From: Acidimicrobiia bacterium
GTDB lineage: Bacteria; Actinomycetota; Acidimicrobiia; Acidimicrobiales; Bin134
Length of the DNA: 64,000 nt
Direction: 5' to 3'
Assembly: GCA_022822905.1 (NCBI GenBank)
Contig: JAJDYE010000017.1
Span: 124,001 to 188,000 of the forward strand
Shown one piece after another: positions 42,498-51,525 of the stretch. The notes under the pieces are model-generated. The model searched no databases. It worked only from the letters and a program-made list of their open reading frames with translations, and had not been told where the DNA came from. Each line of letters starts with the position of its first letter. Positions within the stretch are counted from its first letter, which is position 1. The translations under genes were made by a program, and so were the position numbers.

Positions 42498-43474
42498 CAT
42501 CCATCGATGGTTGGTTGGATAGCGGTAGCCGACTCGCTCAGATCGAACGTTGCCGAGATTGTCCATCCGCCGAAGGGAATGAAGACACGTGCCGTAACGG
42601 TCTCTCCGTCCGAGTCGACGATCGACTGGACAAACCGGGCAGAGTTTTCCGCACCGAACAGAACGGAGGCCTCATTGATGGTGCTGTTGACCGCGTCGAA
42701 CGTCGTGCTCTGACCGCCGGAGAATCCCAGTGCCAAGTCGTAAATCCCTATTCGTGACGTGACGAACGTATTCCAGTTGATGTAGGCCCTGAGCGTCCCT
42801 TCCGCTTCACCGTCAAAGTAAAAGCAGGCCACTCGCAACTCGGCTCTGGCCCCCTCAGACAGCCAAGTTCCTGTGATCGATTCGGTGAAAACACCTACCT
42901 GTCGAGGTCTGTCCAGGCCAGGATGGTTGAATTCGAAGCCGTCGTAAGGATTCCAGCCGTCTTGAGGCAATGAATCGCCGGTGTCCTCGGTGTCGCCGGT
43001 GTCGTCGCCATCATCACTGTCGTCGGTTTCGTCGGTTTGGCCGCATCCCCCGGGAACGGCATCCATGTCGACGCGGAACCGGCAGCGGTAGGCATTCAAC
43101 AGCGCTTCTTGCGCGGCCACAAGATCTTCAAGCTTCATCAGATCCATATTTCTGTAGGACCCGATGAATGCGAGTGAAGTCCACTCTGGGTAGGCAGGCT
43201 GTCCGTCCCGGCATCCTCCAGGCACGTACTGGATGTCCACATTGAACAGGCAGCGATAGTCGCTTATCAACGCCGATTGTTCTGAGATCAGCTTGTTCAG
43301 CCTCGTTTTCTCCTCGAGCAGCAGTGCATTGGCAGACGGTGTCTCGCCGTAAGAGTCCGGGTCCGCGGCGGCTGGCGGGACGTACAGCAACCCATAGGCA
43401 ATCACGGCAACAGCCAGTGTCGCCGCAGCCAGCTTCCCTGCCAGCGATGAGGTTCTTTTCAAGGGAGCCAACAC
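42488..43474 (-). CDS. Secreted protein of unknown function with two Cys-framed repeats
   Basis: About 328 residues. An N-terminal signal peptide (basic KRT, hydrophobic LAAATLAVAVIAYGLLYV, then PPAAA before DPDS). Two copies of a short unit, Y-R-C-x-F-x-V-D-(4)-V-P-G-G-C, at about residues 73-88 and 129-144, each preceded by a helix (SEQSALISD; AAQEALLNA). Then a 20-residue Asp/Thr linker and a Trp/Phe-rich, beta-like domain of ~150 residues ending in a lone Cys. I recognise no family. Start uncertain: AGGAGG at 43487-43492 suits GTG 43474 better than GTG 43486. Convergent with glmM. Confidence 0.65.
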   Translation of the reverse strand: MLAPLKRTSSLAGKLAAATLAVAVIAYGLLYVPPAAADPDSYGETPSANALLLEEKTRLNKLISEQSALISDYRCLFNVDIQYVPGGCRDGQPAYPEWTSLAFIGSYRNMDLMKLEDLVAAQEALLNAYRCRFRVDMDAVPGGCGQTDETDDSDDGDDTGDTEDTGDSLPQDGWNPYDGFEFNHPGLDRPRQVGVFTESITGTWLSEGARAELRVACFYFDGEAEGTLRAYINWNTFVTSRIGIYDLALGFSGGQSTTFDAVNSTINEASVLFGAENSARFVQSIVDSDGETVTARVFIPFGGWTISATFDLSESATAIQPTIDGCQG

Positions 43475-43578
43475 AGGCAGAACCACCCTCCTACAGCCCC
43501 GACGGATCCCACCCTACCCCTGTCCTTTGGATCGCGGTGGCAATGGGTCCGCCATCGACTATCTCGGGCCCACACCAC

Positions 43579-43584
43579 TAACCT
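43579..43584 (+). promoter_or_regulatory. Candidate -10 box before glmS
   Basis: TAACCT ends 8 bases before the ATG at 43593, so transcription would begin at or near the start. A purine run GGGGGAG abuts the ATG directly, too close to serve as a normal ribosome-binding site. Confidence 0.3.
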
Positions 43585-43592
43585 TGGGGGAG

Positions 43593-46500
43593 ATGTGCGG
43601 CATTGTCGCGGTGGTCCGGCGCTGGTCACAGCGTGTTCCCCCGACCTCGGCCGAGGTCCTCGACCTTTTGAGCCCGGTGGTCGTGGCTTTGCGCGACCTG
43701 AGCGACGCCGATGACCTGGCCGGGCGCATCGGAGCAGCGGCCGACAACCTGACTGAGGCCGACCGCCTGCTCCAAGGCACCGCTGGGCTTCAGGCGCTGT
43801 TGGCCGAAAAGCCGCTGCGGGCCACCATCCGAGCCACGCTCAGCGAAGTCGATCGGCTGGTCGGCAGACTGGAGGTCGATCTCGACCGGTCAGGGAGCGA
43901 TCGGGCCACCGAGGCGGTCAACGCCGCGTTGGTCCAGATGAAGGACGCCGTGTGGGCCATCGGCAACGACCGGCTGAACACCGCCGATGCGGTAGCCGAG
44001 TTGGCCGGACCCAACGCCAGTGTGGCTGCTCTGTCCGCATTCAGCTCGGTGCAGATCGCGCTGTCGGCGCTCGACCGCCTGGAAGTTCGGGGCCGAGACT
44101 CGGCTGGACTCCATTTGCTGATCAGCGACCATGGTCTCGACCCCGCAGCCCCCGCTGTGGCCGCGGCGCTGGCCGAGCGGGCTGCCGACCCGCTGTTCCG
44201 GTCGGGTTCGGTGCGCTGGGCCGAGGGCTGCTTGAGCTTCACCTACAAGGCGGCCGCAGAAATCGGCGAACTCGGCGACAACACCGCTGCGCTTCGAGCG
44301 GCCATCGGCGGCGACGAGCTCTTGGCCGCCGCGCTGGACGCTTCAGAGGCCTCTGCCGTGGTCATTGGGCACACTCGCTGGGCCAGCGTGGGCATGATCA
44401 ACGAGGCCAACGCCCACCCACTCAACTCCGAACTGGCCGATGGCTCCTCCCGGCCCTACACAATCGGTGCTCTGAACGGCGACGTCGACAACCACACCGA
44501 TCTGGTCGCCTACCACAACCTGGCCCTTGACCCCGGCATCACCACCGATGCCAAAGTAATTCCCACGCTCTGGTCAGCTCGATTGAGCGATTCGGCCAAT
44601 TTCTCTAACGCCCGCGACTCAGTTCCCAAGAGGCCAGGCCGCGTCCCAAACTCTGATGATGCTATCGACGCCTTCCTCCGAACAGTGGGCGACCTCGACG
44701 GCTCAGTGGCCATCGCCGGGCAGACTGCCACCCACCCCGGCCAACTCCTGTTGGCATTACGGGGCAGCGGCCAAGCCCTGTATGTCGGTGCGGCGGAAGA
44801 CGCCTACGTCGTGGCCAGTGAGCCCTACGGCCTGGTAGAGCAATCCGGCCGCTATCTGCGGATGGATGGAGAAACCCCATCCGACCGGGAGAACGCGGCC
44901 TTGAGCCGAGGCCAAGTGGTGGTTCTCAATAGCGACGACGCCGGCGACCTGTCTGCCCTCCGGCGATTCTCCTATGACGGCACTCCACTTCCGGTGGCCG
45001 ACGCTGACATCGTCGACGCCGAGATCACGACCCGCGATGTTGACCGCCGAGGATTCCGCCACTTCTTGCTGAAAGAGATCACCGAGTCGCCCGAGTCATT
45101 CCGCAAGACCCTGCGAGGCCGAATCATCAGCACCGACAGTGACCAGCCCACTCCAATGCTGAGAGTGGAGTTGGGCCGCGAATGCCTACCTGACCGCTTG
45201 GTGAAGGATATGGCCGACCGGCGCATCGCCAACATCATTGTCATCGGACAGGGCACTGCCGCGGTGGCGGCCCACAGCCTGGCCCACTTCCTGCGCCAGG
45301 AGCTGCCCGACCGCCACGTCAGCTCAGTCCAGGCCACCGAGCTATCAGGGTTCGGGATGCAGGCCGATATGAGCGACACCCTGGTCATTGCCATTAGCCA
45401 GTCGGGGACCACCACCGACACCAACCGCACCGTCGACTTGGTGCGGCGGCGGAACGCGGCTGTCATCGCCATCGTCAACCGTCGCAACAGCGATTTATGC
45501 GACAAAGCCGACGGGGTGCTCTACACCTCCGACGGGCGAGATGTGGAGATGAGCGTGGCTTCCACCAAGGCGTTCTATGCCCAAGTGGCCGCCGGCGTGC
45601 TGTTGGCCGTGGCTTTGGCCGACGCCGCCAACGGGGGGCAGCCAACCGACCCCCGTCGTCAGGAGCGCCGGCAGCAACTGCTCGCCTCGCTGCGCGACCT
45701 GCCAGCGGCCATGGCCGAAGTGCTCAACTTGCACGATCGCATCGCCGACATCGTGCGCCGCCACGCCCTGGGCCGCACCTATTGGGCCGTCGTGGGCAAT
45801 GGGCTCAACCGCGTTGCCGCCGAGGAAGTCCGCATCAAACTCTCGGAGCTGTGCTACAAGTCCATCGCCTGCGACACCACCGAGGACAAAAAGCACATCG
45901 ATCTGTCTTCCGAACCGCTGATTCTGGTGTGCGCCGCCGGACTGTTCGACTCCACCGCCAACGACGTGGCCAAGGAAGTGGCCATCTTCCGAGCCCACAA
46001 GGCCGCACCCATCGTGATCACCAGTGGTACAGAAGCTCGCTTTGACGCCGCAGCCGAGGTGATCGCCACCCCGACCACCGGGTCGCCCGATCTGGCCTTT
46101 GTGCTGGCCACCATGGTGGGCCACCTGTTCGGCTACGAGTCGGCGTTGGCCATCGACGAGCTGGCTCAACCTCTGCGGGAAACTCGGGCGGCCATCGAGG
46201 CCGAGGTGGCTTCCAGCGATGCTCACAATGACGCTGGCATCGACAGCCAGCAACTTCTGGAGAAACTCCGCTCACAGTTCACTCCTGCCGCCCAGCGGTT
46301 CTTCCAAGATTTGCGCCAGGGCCGCTACAACGGATGCCTCGAAGCAGGAACCGCCGCGGAGATGGCCTCCATGTACCGCTACGCCCTGGGCATCGCCCCC
46401 CTCGACGCCTATCAACTGGAGCGGGGTCGAGTGGGCACCCCCGCGGTGGTGCTGGAAGACCTCACCGCCATGCTCACTGTGGCGGTGGGCGAACTTACCC

Positions 46501-47129
46501 GACCGGTGGACGCCATTCGCCACCAGGCCAAGACCGTCACTGTCGGGATATCAAGGGCCGAGGAGTCGCTGTTGGAGCTGCCCCTGGTGCGGGCCGCCCT
46601 CGACGCCGGCGCACCCCGCCATCAGCTCAGCTACCAAACCCTGCGTACTCTGACCGCCCTCGATCCCGCGGTCGCCGAGGTCACCGGGTACATCCGGTAC
46701 GGCATCAACGGCGATCCGGAAGCGCCCAGCACCACCATTCATGTGATCGATCGGGGCGGCATCACCGTGGGATTGGCCTCCCGCGCCGAACGCGATCCCA
46801 CCTTGCGAGGCAGCAAGCACCTCGTGGCAATCGAACGACAGGTTCAAGCTGCTCGAGGACGTTCCGACGGCCGGACCATCGTGCTCATCCCCGAAGTCAA
46901 GGACCGCCAAACCACCGGGCTCACCCTGCTGCACGTGCGATTCCGGCCAAACCTGTCACCCGAGCATGCTCAACAGGTGTTGGAGGGCTATCGGAACCGG
47001 TTTGCCGCCCTGCGCGACGAGGTCACTGAAACCGAACCTGACTTCCGCCTCGACCGACTGGGCGACATCAGCACTGAAGACCTCCTGCTAGAACCGTTGA
47101 CCGAACTGGCCAACCGCTGGCGTCCATGA
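43593..47129 (+). CDS. glmS: Greatly enlarged GlmS-like glutamine amidotransferase / SIS isomerase
   Basis: 1178 residues against ~610 for ordinary GlmS. Cys2 nucleophile in MCGIVAV; then ~155 extra residues; amidotransferase landmarks RGRDSAG (166), HTRWA (260) and LNGDVDNH (294-301). SIS1 has ISQSGTTTDT (601) and VASTKAF (655); SIS2 starts at GNGLNRVAAEE (735) with KLSEL and KKHIDL aligning to the isomerase Glu/His. AKTVTVG with Lys980 aligns to the C-terminal active-site lysine of E. coli GlmS, followed by ~198 more residues. Predicted to make glucosamine-6-P from fructose-6-P and glutamine; next to glmM and the only glmS-like gene here. ATGA overlap with nnr. Confidence 0.85.
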   Translation: MCGIVAVVRRWSQRVPPTSAEVLDLLSPVVVALRDLSDADDLAGRIGAAADNLTEADRLLQGTAGLQALLAEKPLRATIRATLSEVDRLVGRLEVDLDRSGSDRATEAVNAALVQMKDAVWAIGNDRLNTADAVAELAGPNASVAALSAFSSVQIALSALDRLEVRGRDSAGLHLLISDHGLDPAAPAVAAALAERAADPLFRSGSVRWAEGCLSFTYKAAAEIGELGDNTAALRAAIGGDELLAAALDASEASAVVIGHTRWASVGMINEANAHPLNSELADGSSRPYTIGALNGDVDNHTDLVAYHNLALDPGITTDAKVIPTLWSARLSDSANFSNARDSVPKRPGRVPNSDDAIDAFLRTVGDLDGSVAIAGQTATHPGQLLLALRGSGQALYVGAAEDAYVVASEPYGLVEQSGRYLRMDGETPSDRENAALSRGQVVVLNSDDAGDLSALRRFSYDGTPLPVADADIVDAEITTRDVDRRGFRHFLLKEITESPESFRKTLRGRIISTDSDQPTPMLRVELGRECLPDRLVKDMADRRIANIIVIGQGTAAVAAHSLAHFLRQELPDRHVSSVQATELSGFGMQADMSDTLVIAISQSGTTTDTNRTVDLVRRRNAAVIAIVNRRNSDLCDKADGVLYTSDGRDVEMSVASTKAFYAQVAAGVLLAVALADAANGGQPTDPRRQERRQQLLASLRDLPAAMAEVLNLHDRIADIVRRHALGRTYWAVVGNGLNRVAAEEVRIKLSELCYKSIACDTTEDKKHIDLSSEPLILVCAAGLFDSTANDVAKEVAIFRAHKAAPIVITSGTEARFDAAAEVIATPTTGSPDLAFVLATMVGHLFGYESALAIDELAQPLRETRAAIEAEVASSDAHNDAGIDSQQLLEKLRSQFTPAAQRFFQDLRQGRYNGCLEAGTAAEMASMYRYALGIAPLDAYQLERGRVGTPAVVLEDLTAMLTVAVGELTRPVDAIRHQAKTVTVGISRAEESLLELPLVRAALDAGAPRHQLSYQTLRTLTALDPAVAEVTGYIRYGINGDPEAPSTTIHVIDRGGITVGLASRAERDPTLRGSKHLVAIERQVQAARGRSDGRTIVLIPEVKDRQTTGLTLLHVRFRPNLSPEHAQQVLEGYRNRFAALRDEVTETEPDFRLDRLGDISTEDLLLEPLTELANRWRP

Positions 47130-48538
47130 TCCCCATTGTCACCCCGGAGGAGATGGCCGCCATCGACGCGGCTGCCACCGAACCGGTGGAAGAACTGATC
47201 GAGCGGGCCGGCGCCGCGCTGGCCCGAACCGCCCTTGACATGTTGGGCGGCGGCTACGGAAGGCGGGTAACCGTGTTGGCCGGAAAGGGCAACAACGGCG
47301 CCGACGGACGGGCCGCCGCCGAACGGCTGCGACGCCGGGGCGTCCGGGTGGCCGTGGTCGACGCCGATGATGCGCCGAACTCGCTGCCTGCGGCCCACCT
47401 GGCTATCGACGCCGCCTACGGCACCGGATTGCGCCGGCCTTATTCCCCGCCTTCGCCCGTGCCATTGCTCGACCACCCCAACCGGACGGCGCCGATTCTG
47501 GCCGCCGACATCCCCTCCGGAGTAAACGGGCTGACCGGCGAGGTCGTCGGTGAACCCTGGATCGCGGGCCAAACGGTCACCTTCGGCGCCCTGAAGCCCG
47601 GCCTCATCCTCCATCCCGGTGCTCAGCATTGCGGCCAGGTCACGGTGGCCTCCATCGGGCTCGACGTCTCGTCGGCCCGCACTCATCTGGTTGCTGCCGA
47701 CGACGTCAGTGCCTGGCTGCCGGTCCGACCAGCGGAGGCCCACAAGTGGCAAACCGCATGCTGGGTCATCGCCGGATCGCCAGGCATGACCGGGGCAGCC
47801 CATCTGGCTGCCATTGCCGCGCTGCGGGGTGGGTCAGGCTACGTGCGACTGAGCACCCCCGGCCTCGAGGCTGCTGGCCTTCTGGCTGGTCCCGCCGCGC
47901 CCACTGAAGCTGTCGGCTTCCCCCTGTCTGCCGACGACTGGGCAGCAGCGGTCGATGCCGCTGACCTTTCTCGCTTCAAGGCCATGCTGGTCGGCCCTGG
48001 GTTGGGCCGACAGCCCCACACCCTCCAGGCGGTTCGCGATCTCGCCGCCAAGTCGCCCCTCCCCTTGGTGATCGACGGCGACGGACTCTGCGCCTTCGGC
48101 CCCGATACCCCTGAGGTGCTGTCGCAGCGCACCGCTCCCACCGTGCTCACTCCCCACGATGGCGAGTACCGCATCCTTACCGGCGCTGCTCCCGGCCCGG
48201 ATCGCTTTGCCGCCGCTCGCTCGCTGTCCGCCGCCACCGGTGCACTGGTTCTGCTCAAAGGCCCCACCACCGTGATCACCCATCCTGGTGGCGAGGCGGT
48301 GGCCGTGGCCAGCGGCGATGCCCGGTTGGCCACTGCCGGCACCGGCGATGTTCTGGCCGGACTCATTTGCGGGCTGCTCAGCGCGGGCACCGACCCTCTG
48401 AAGGCCGCCACGGCCGCCACCTGGCTGCACGGGAGGGCCGCTTCTGCCCGTCCCCCAGCCGCAATGGCAGCATCGGATCTACTCCTTGCTCTCCCCGAGG
48501 TGTGGGAAGGCGCCGTCCGACAGGCCGCAGTGAGATGA
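47126..48538 (+). CDS. nnr: Bifunctional NAD(P)HX epimerase / dehydratase
   Basis: A 470-residue fusion that repairs hydrated NAD(P)H. N-terminal YjeF-type epimerase (VTPEEMAAIDAAA, LAGKGNNGADGRAAAERLRRRG, ADIPSGVNG) to about residue 205; C-terminal ribokinase-like ADP-dependent dehydratase ([46 protein letters not shown]). Coupled to glmS upstream and alr downstream by ATGA overlaps, the standard actinobacterial order. Confidence 0.94.
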   Translation: MIPIVTPEEMAAIDAAATEPVEELIERAGAALARTALDMLGGGYGRRVTVLAGKGNNGADGRAAAERLRRRGVRVAVVDADDAPNSLPAAHLAIDAAYGTGLRRPYSPPSPVPLLDHPNRTAPILAADIPSGVNGLTGEVVGEPWIAGQTVTFGALKPGLILHPGAQHCGQVTVASIGLDVSSARTHLVAADDVSAWLPVRPAEAHKWQTACWVIAGSPGMTGAAHLAAIAALRGGSGYVRLSTPGLEAAGLLAGPAAPTEAVGFPLSADDWAAAVDAADLSRFKAMLVGPGLGRQPHTLQAVRDLAAKSPLPLVIDGDGLCAFGPDTPEVLSQRTAPTVLTPHDGEYRILTGAAPGPDRFAAARSLSAATGALVLLKGPTTVITHPGGEAVAVASGDARLATAGTGDVLAGLICGLLSAGTDPLKAATAATWLHGRAASARPPAAMAASDLLLALPEVWEGAVRQAAVR

Positions 48539-49644
48539 GGCCGACCTGGGCCGACATCAGCCTCTCGGCCATCGCCCACAACGTGAGGCTCTTGGCCGAA
48601 CTCGTCCATCCCGCCAAGTTGTGCGCAGTGGTCAAAGCCGATGCCTATGGGCACGGAATGGTCCCGGTGGCCCGAACTGCGGTGGATGCGGGGGTGAGCA
48701 CCCTGGCCGTGGCCCTGGTGGACGAAGGCCGCCAACTCCGAGAGGCCGGGATCGACACCCCCGTCCTCCTCTTGTCGGAGCCTCGACCCAATGAGTTTGC
48801 CCAGGTGGTTGAATTCGAGCTCATTCCCACCGTGTACCAGGGCGAGGGTTTGGCGGCCGCCGCCGCAGCCGCCGCCGCTGCCGACGAGCGGCTATCTGTC
48901 CACCTAAAGGTCGACACCGGCATGGCCCGAGTCGGTGCATCGCCTGCGGAAGTCATGATGCTGGCCGATGCCATCGCCGATCGAGACACGCTGGAGCTGG
49001 CCGGAGTGTGGACCCATTGCGCAGTGGCTGACGAGCCCGACAATCCGTTCACCGCGTACCAGATTGAGCAGTACAACCATCTGCTCTCGCGGCTGCGCCT
49101 TGGCGGTCACCATGACTTCTGTCGCCACCTGGCCAACTCGGCCGTGGCTATGGCACATCCTGCCGGACGATTCGACATGGTGCGCTGTGGCATCGCCATC
49201 TACGGCATCCCGCCGTCGCCGGCATTGGCCGGCTGCCTTCCGCTTCAGCCGGCGATGACCTTGCGATCCGAGGTGGCCATGGTCAAGACCATCGCCGCGG
49301 GCACGTCGGTGTCTTACGGTCACTACTACACCGCCCCCGCCGACACGCAGCTGGCCACCATTCCCATTGGCTACGCCGACGGCTGGACCCGCCGGCTCGG
49401 CGTGAGTGGGGGCGAAGTGCTGATCGGCGGCCGCCGGTGCCCCATAGCCGGGGTGGTGACCATGGACCAGACCATGGTGGACTGCGGTCTGGACCACCCG
49501 GTGTCACCCGGCGACGAGGTGGTCCTCCTGGGGCGACAGGGCAGCGAGGAGATCACCGCCACCGAGATCGCCGAGCGCATTGACACCGTCGCCTACGAAA
49601 TCGTCTGCCACCTCGGCCGCCGAGTCCCCCTCCGCATTACCTAG
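48535..49644 (+). CDS. alr: Alanine racemase
   Basis: A 369-residue fold-type III PLP enzyme. The PLP lysine is in CAVVKADAYGHG; also LKVDTGMARVG, the catalytic tyrosine region SVSYGHYYTA, and IPIGYADGWTRRLG with C-terminal MDQTMVDCG. Supplies D-alanine for peptidoglycan. Starts within the nnr stop (ATGA). Its TAG overlaps the convergent SDR gene by a few bases. Confidence 0.95.
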   Translation: MRPTWADISLSAIAHNVRLLAELVHPAKLCAVVKADAYGHGMVPVARTAVDAGVSTLAVALVDEGRQLREAGIDTPVLLLSEPRPNEFAQVVEFELIPTVYQGEGLAAAAAAAAAADERLSVHLKVDTGMARVGASPAEVMMLADAIADRDTLELAGVWTHCAVADEPDNPFTAYQIEQYNHLLSRLRLGGHHDFCRHLANSAVAMAHPAGRFDMVRCGIAIYGIPPSPALAGCLPLQPAMTLRSEVAMVKTIAAGTSVSYGHYYTAPADTQLATIPIGYADGWTRRLGVSGGEVLIGGRRCPIAGVVTMDQTMVDCGLDHPVSPGDEVVLLGRQGSEEITATEIAERIDTVAYEIVCHLGRRVPLRIT

Positions 49645-50504
49645 CGAGATGGGTATTGAACGTCCGGCAATCCCACGGTGTACTCAGGATTGGTCTCATT
49701 CATGATCGACTCGGTGCGGGCTGCGATCCTCTCCTTGAAATCGGGATGGGGAAAGACCCAGAACTTGTCGTTTTGCACCGCGTCGAATACCAGCTCAGGG
49801 ATCTCGGTCGGGTCGGTGCCCTCGTCGATGGCGTTGATCAAGGCTGTGTGAAAGGCCGCCGCCTCGGCATCGGCCGACATGGGGCCGCAGGTGTCCTCAT
49901 AGGTGTCGGGACGGTTGCGCTCGGCCCGGAAGATGCCGGTGGCCACTGGGCCAGGGCACAAGCACGACACCCCGATCGGCGCGCCGATCATGTCCAGCTC
50001 CCGATGCAGCGACTCGGCGATGGCCACCGCGCCGTATTTCGAGGTGGTGTAGGGCCCGAGCAACCCCCCGGAGGTGAGGCCGCCCACCGAGGCGGTAATC
50101 ACCACGTGGCCGTCTTCGCCCTTCTCCAGCATCCGGGGAATAAAGCTGCGCACCCCGTGGATCACGCCCCACAGGTTCACGTCCAGCACCCAGCGCCAAT
50201 CGTCCACGGTGTTCTCCCAGGTGAACCCGCCGGTGAGCACTCCAGCGTTGAGATGTACCAGGTGAATGCCGCCGAATCGCTCCAGGGCCGCATTGGCCAG
50301 CGCCTCATTGGCGTCGGGACTGGTCACATCGGTCAACATGAGCTGGGCGTTCTCCAGGCCGCCGACGGTCTCCGCCAGGCCGGCCTCGTCGATGTCGCCC
50401 GCCAATACGTGCATACCCTCAGAAGCGGCTTTTCGCACCATGGCCCGACCCATACCGCTGCCTGCCCCGGTGATCACCGCCACCTTTCCAGCCAAGTCCT
50501 TCAT
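49641..50504 (-). CDS. Short-chain dehydrogenase/reductase
   Basis: A 287-residue classical SDR. Rossmann motif TGAGSGMG near the start, NAG motif (LNAGVLTGG), catalytic Ser in VVITASVGG and YxxxK in GPYTTSKYG. Cofactor preference cannot be read with confidence; an Asp (AGDIDEAG) after beta-2 suggests NAD. Substrate unknown. ATG at 50504 follows AAGGGGATT; an ATG nine codons upstream is weaker. Last gene of a four-gene minus-strand block. Confidence 0.88.
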   Translation of the reverse strand: MKDLAGKVAVITGAGSGMGRAMVRKAASEGMHVLAGDIDEAGLAETVGGLENAQLMLTDVTSPDANEALANAALERFGGIHLVHLNAGVLTGGFTWENTVDDWRWVLDVNLWGVIHGVRSFIPRMLEKGEDGHVVITASVGGLTSGGLLGPYTTSKYGAVAIAESLHRELDMIGAPIGVSCLCPGPVATGIFRAERNRPDTYEDTCGPMSADAEAAAFHTALINAIDEGTDPTEIPELVFDAVQNDKFWVFPHPDFKERIAARTESIMNETNPEYTVGLPDVQYPSR

Positions 50505-50592
50505 GTCAATCCCCTTCGCGGTTGCTTTCAAGCACCGCCATCATGGCCCACCGAGATATTCCTTATCCCATTGTCCTCAAACGAGGTCAAAA

Positions 50593-51474
50593 TCAGCCGA
50601 CTCCCCTGATGGCTGTCTCCACGGCAGTGGCCGCCATCACGCGGACCAGTCCAAAGTCTGCCTCCACCTGGCCGGTTGCCCCAACCACCAATGCATCCCC
50701 ATCACCGTCGGTGTGGGCCGGCAGCAGCGCCCGGGCCATCCCGCTGTGACCACTGCGAGCCACCCGGAAGCAGGCCACCTTGTCGAGCATGGCGTTGGTG
50801 GCGATTACTCCGATGGTGGTGTTGGTGTACGCCTCGCCGTCATTGCTGTCGGCGAACGGATCGGCAGGCCGATGCTCATAGGTGCCGTCGATCAACGCCT
50901 GCTGCACAGAACCATCGTTGAATTCCCCAGAAGCGTTCACCGCCACCAACGCCCCCACCACCACATCGTCTACTTGGAGCAGGGCGCCACCCAGCCCCCC
51001 CGCCTGGCGGTTTTCCGCTCCCTGCCACTTGTTCATGGTGGCCCCGGTACCCGCACCGACCCGTCCCAAAGCCGGGAGCGCATCGCTGGCCACCCGAGCC
51101 GCGGCGTAGCCAGCATCGGGGCCAGGACGCACTGAGCCGTCGCCCTCGGTCAGGTCGTACAACGACAGGCCCACCACGATCGGCACCCGGCCACCCCGGG
51201 TCTCAAACCCCCGACCCTGCTCCTCACACCACCGCATCACCCCGTCGGCCGCCGCCAAGCCGAATGCCGAGCCTCCCGACAGCACCACCGCGTCTACTTG
51301 GCTCACTGTCCGCTCTGGGGCCAGCAGGGCAAAATCCCTCGTTGCCGGCGCACCTCCCCGAATCTCCCCCGAAGCCGTCGTCCCCTCGGGGAACACCACC
51401 ACCGTGCATCCCGTTCGGGCCGCCTCATCGGTCCAGTGCCCTACCAGCACGCCCCCGCCAACTCCTAGCATCAC
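50593..51474 (-). CDS. Peptidase family S58 (DmpA/NylC-like) autoprocessing hydrolase
   Basis: A 293-residue Ntn-fold enzyme. VGVGGG-like start, VDAVVLSGGSAFGLAAADGVM, GAGTGATMNKW and the predicted autocleavage point in TNTTIGVIATNA, where Asn-Thr cleavage would free a catalytic Thr. Related enzymes are L-aminopeptidase D-Ala-esterases or nylon-oligomer hydrolases; the natural substrate here is unknown. Starts GTG-ATG; a TACGGT box lies 5-8 bases upstream, so it may also be transcribed as a leaderless mRNA. Confidence 0.85.
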   Translation of the reverse strand: MMLGVGGGVLVGHWTDEAARTGCTVVVFPEGTTASGEIRGGAPATRDFALLAPERTVSQVDAVVLSGGSAFGLAAADGVMRWCEEQGRGFETRGGRVPIVVGLSLYDLTEGDGSVRPGPDAGYAAARVASDALPALGRVGAGTGATMNKWQGAENRQAGGLGGALLQVDDVVVGALVAVNASGEFNDGSVQQALIDGTYEHRPADPFADSNDGEAYTNTTIGVIATNAMLDKVACFRVARSGHSGMARALLPAHTDGDGDALVVGATGQVEADFGLVRVMAATAVETAIRGVG

Positions 51475-51525
51475 CGCCGACCGTACCGCACCCTCACTGA
51501 GCCGCGCATCGGCTCGCGAGCCGGA

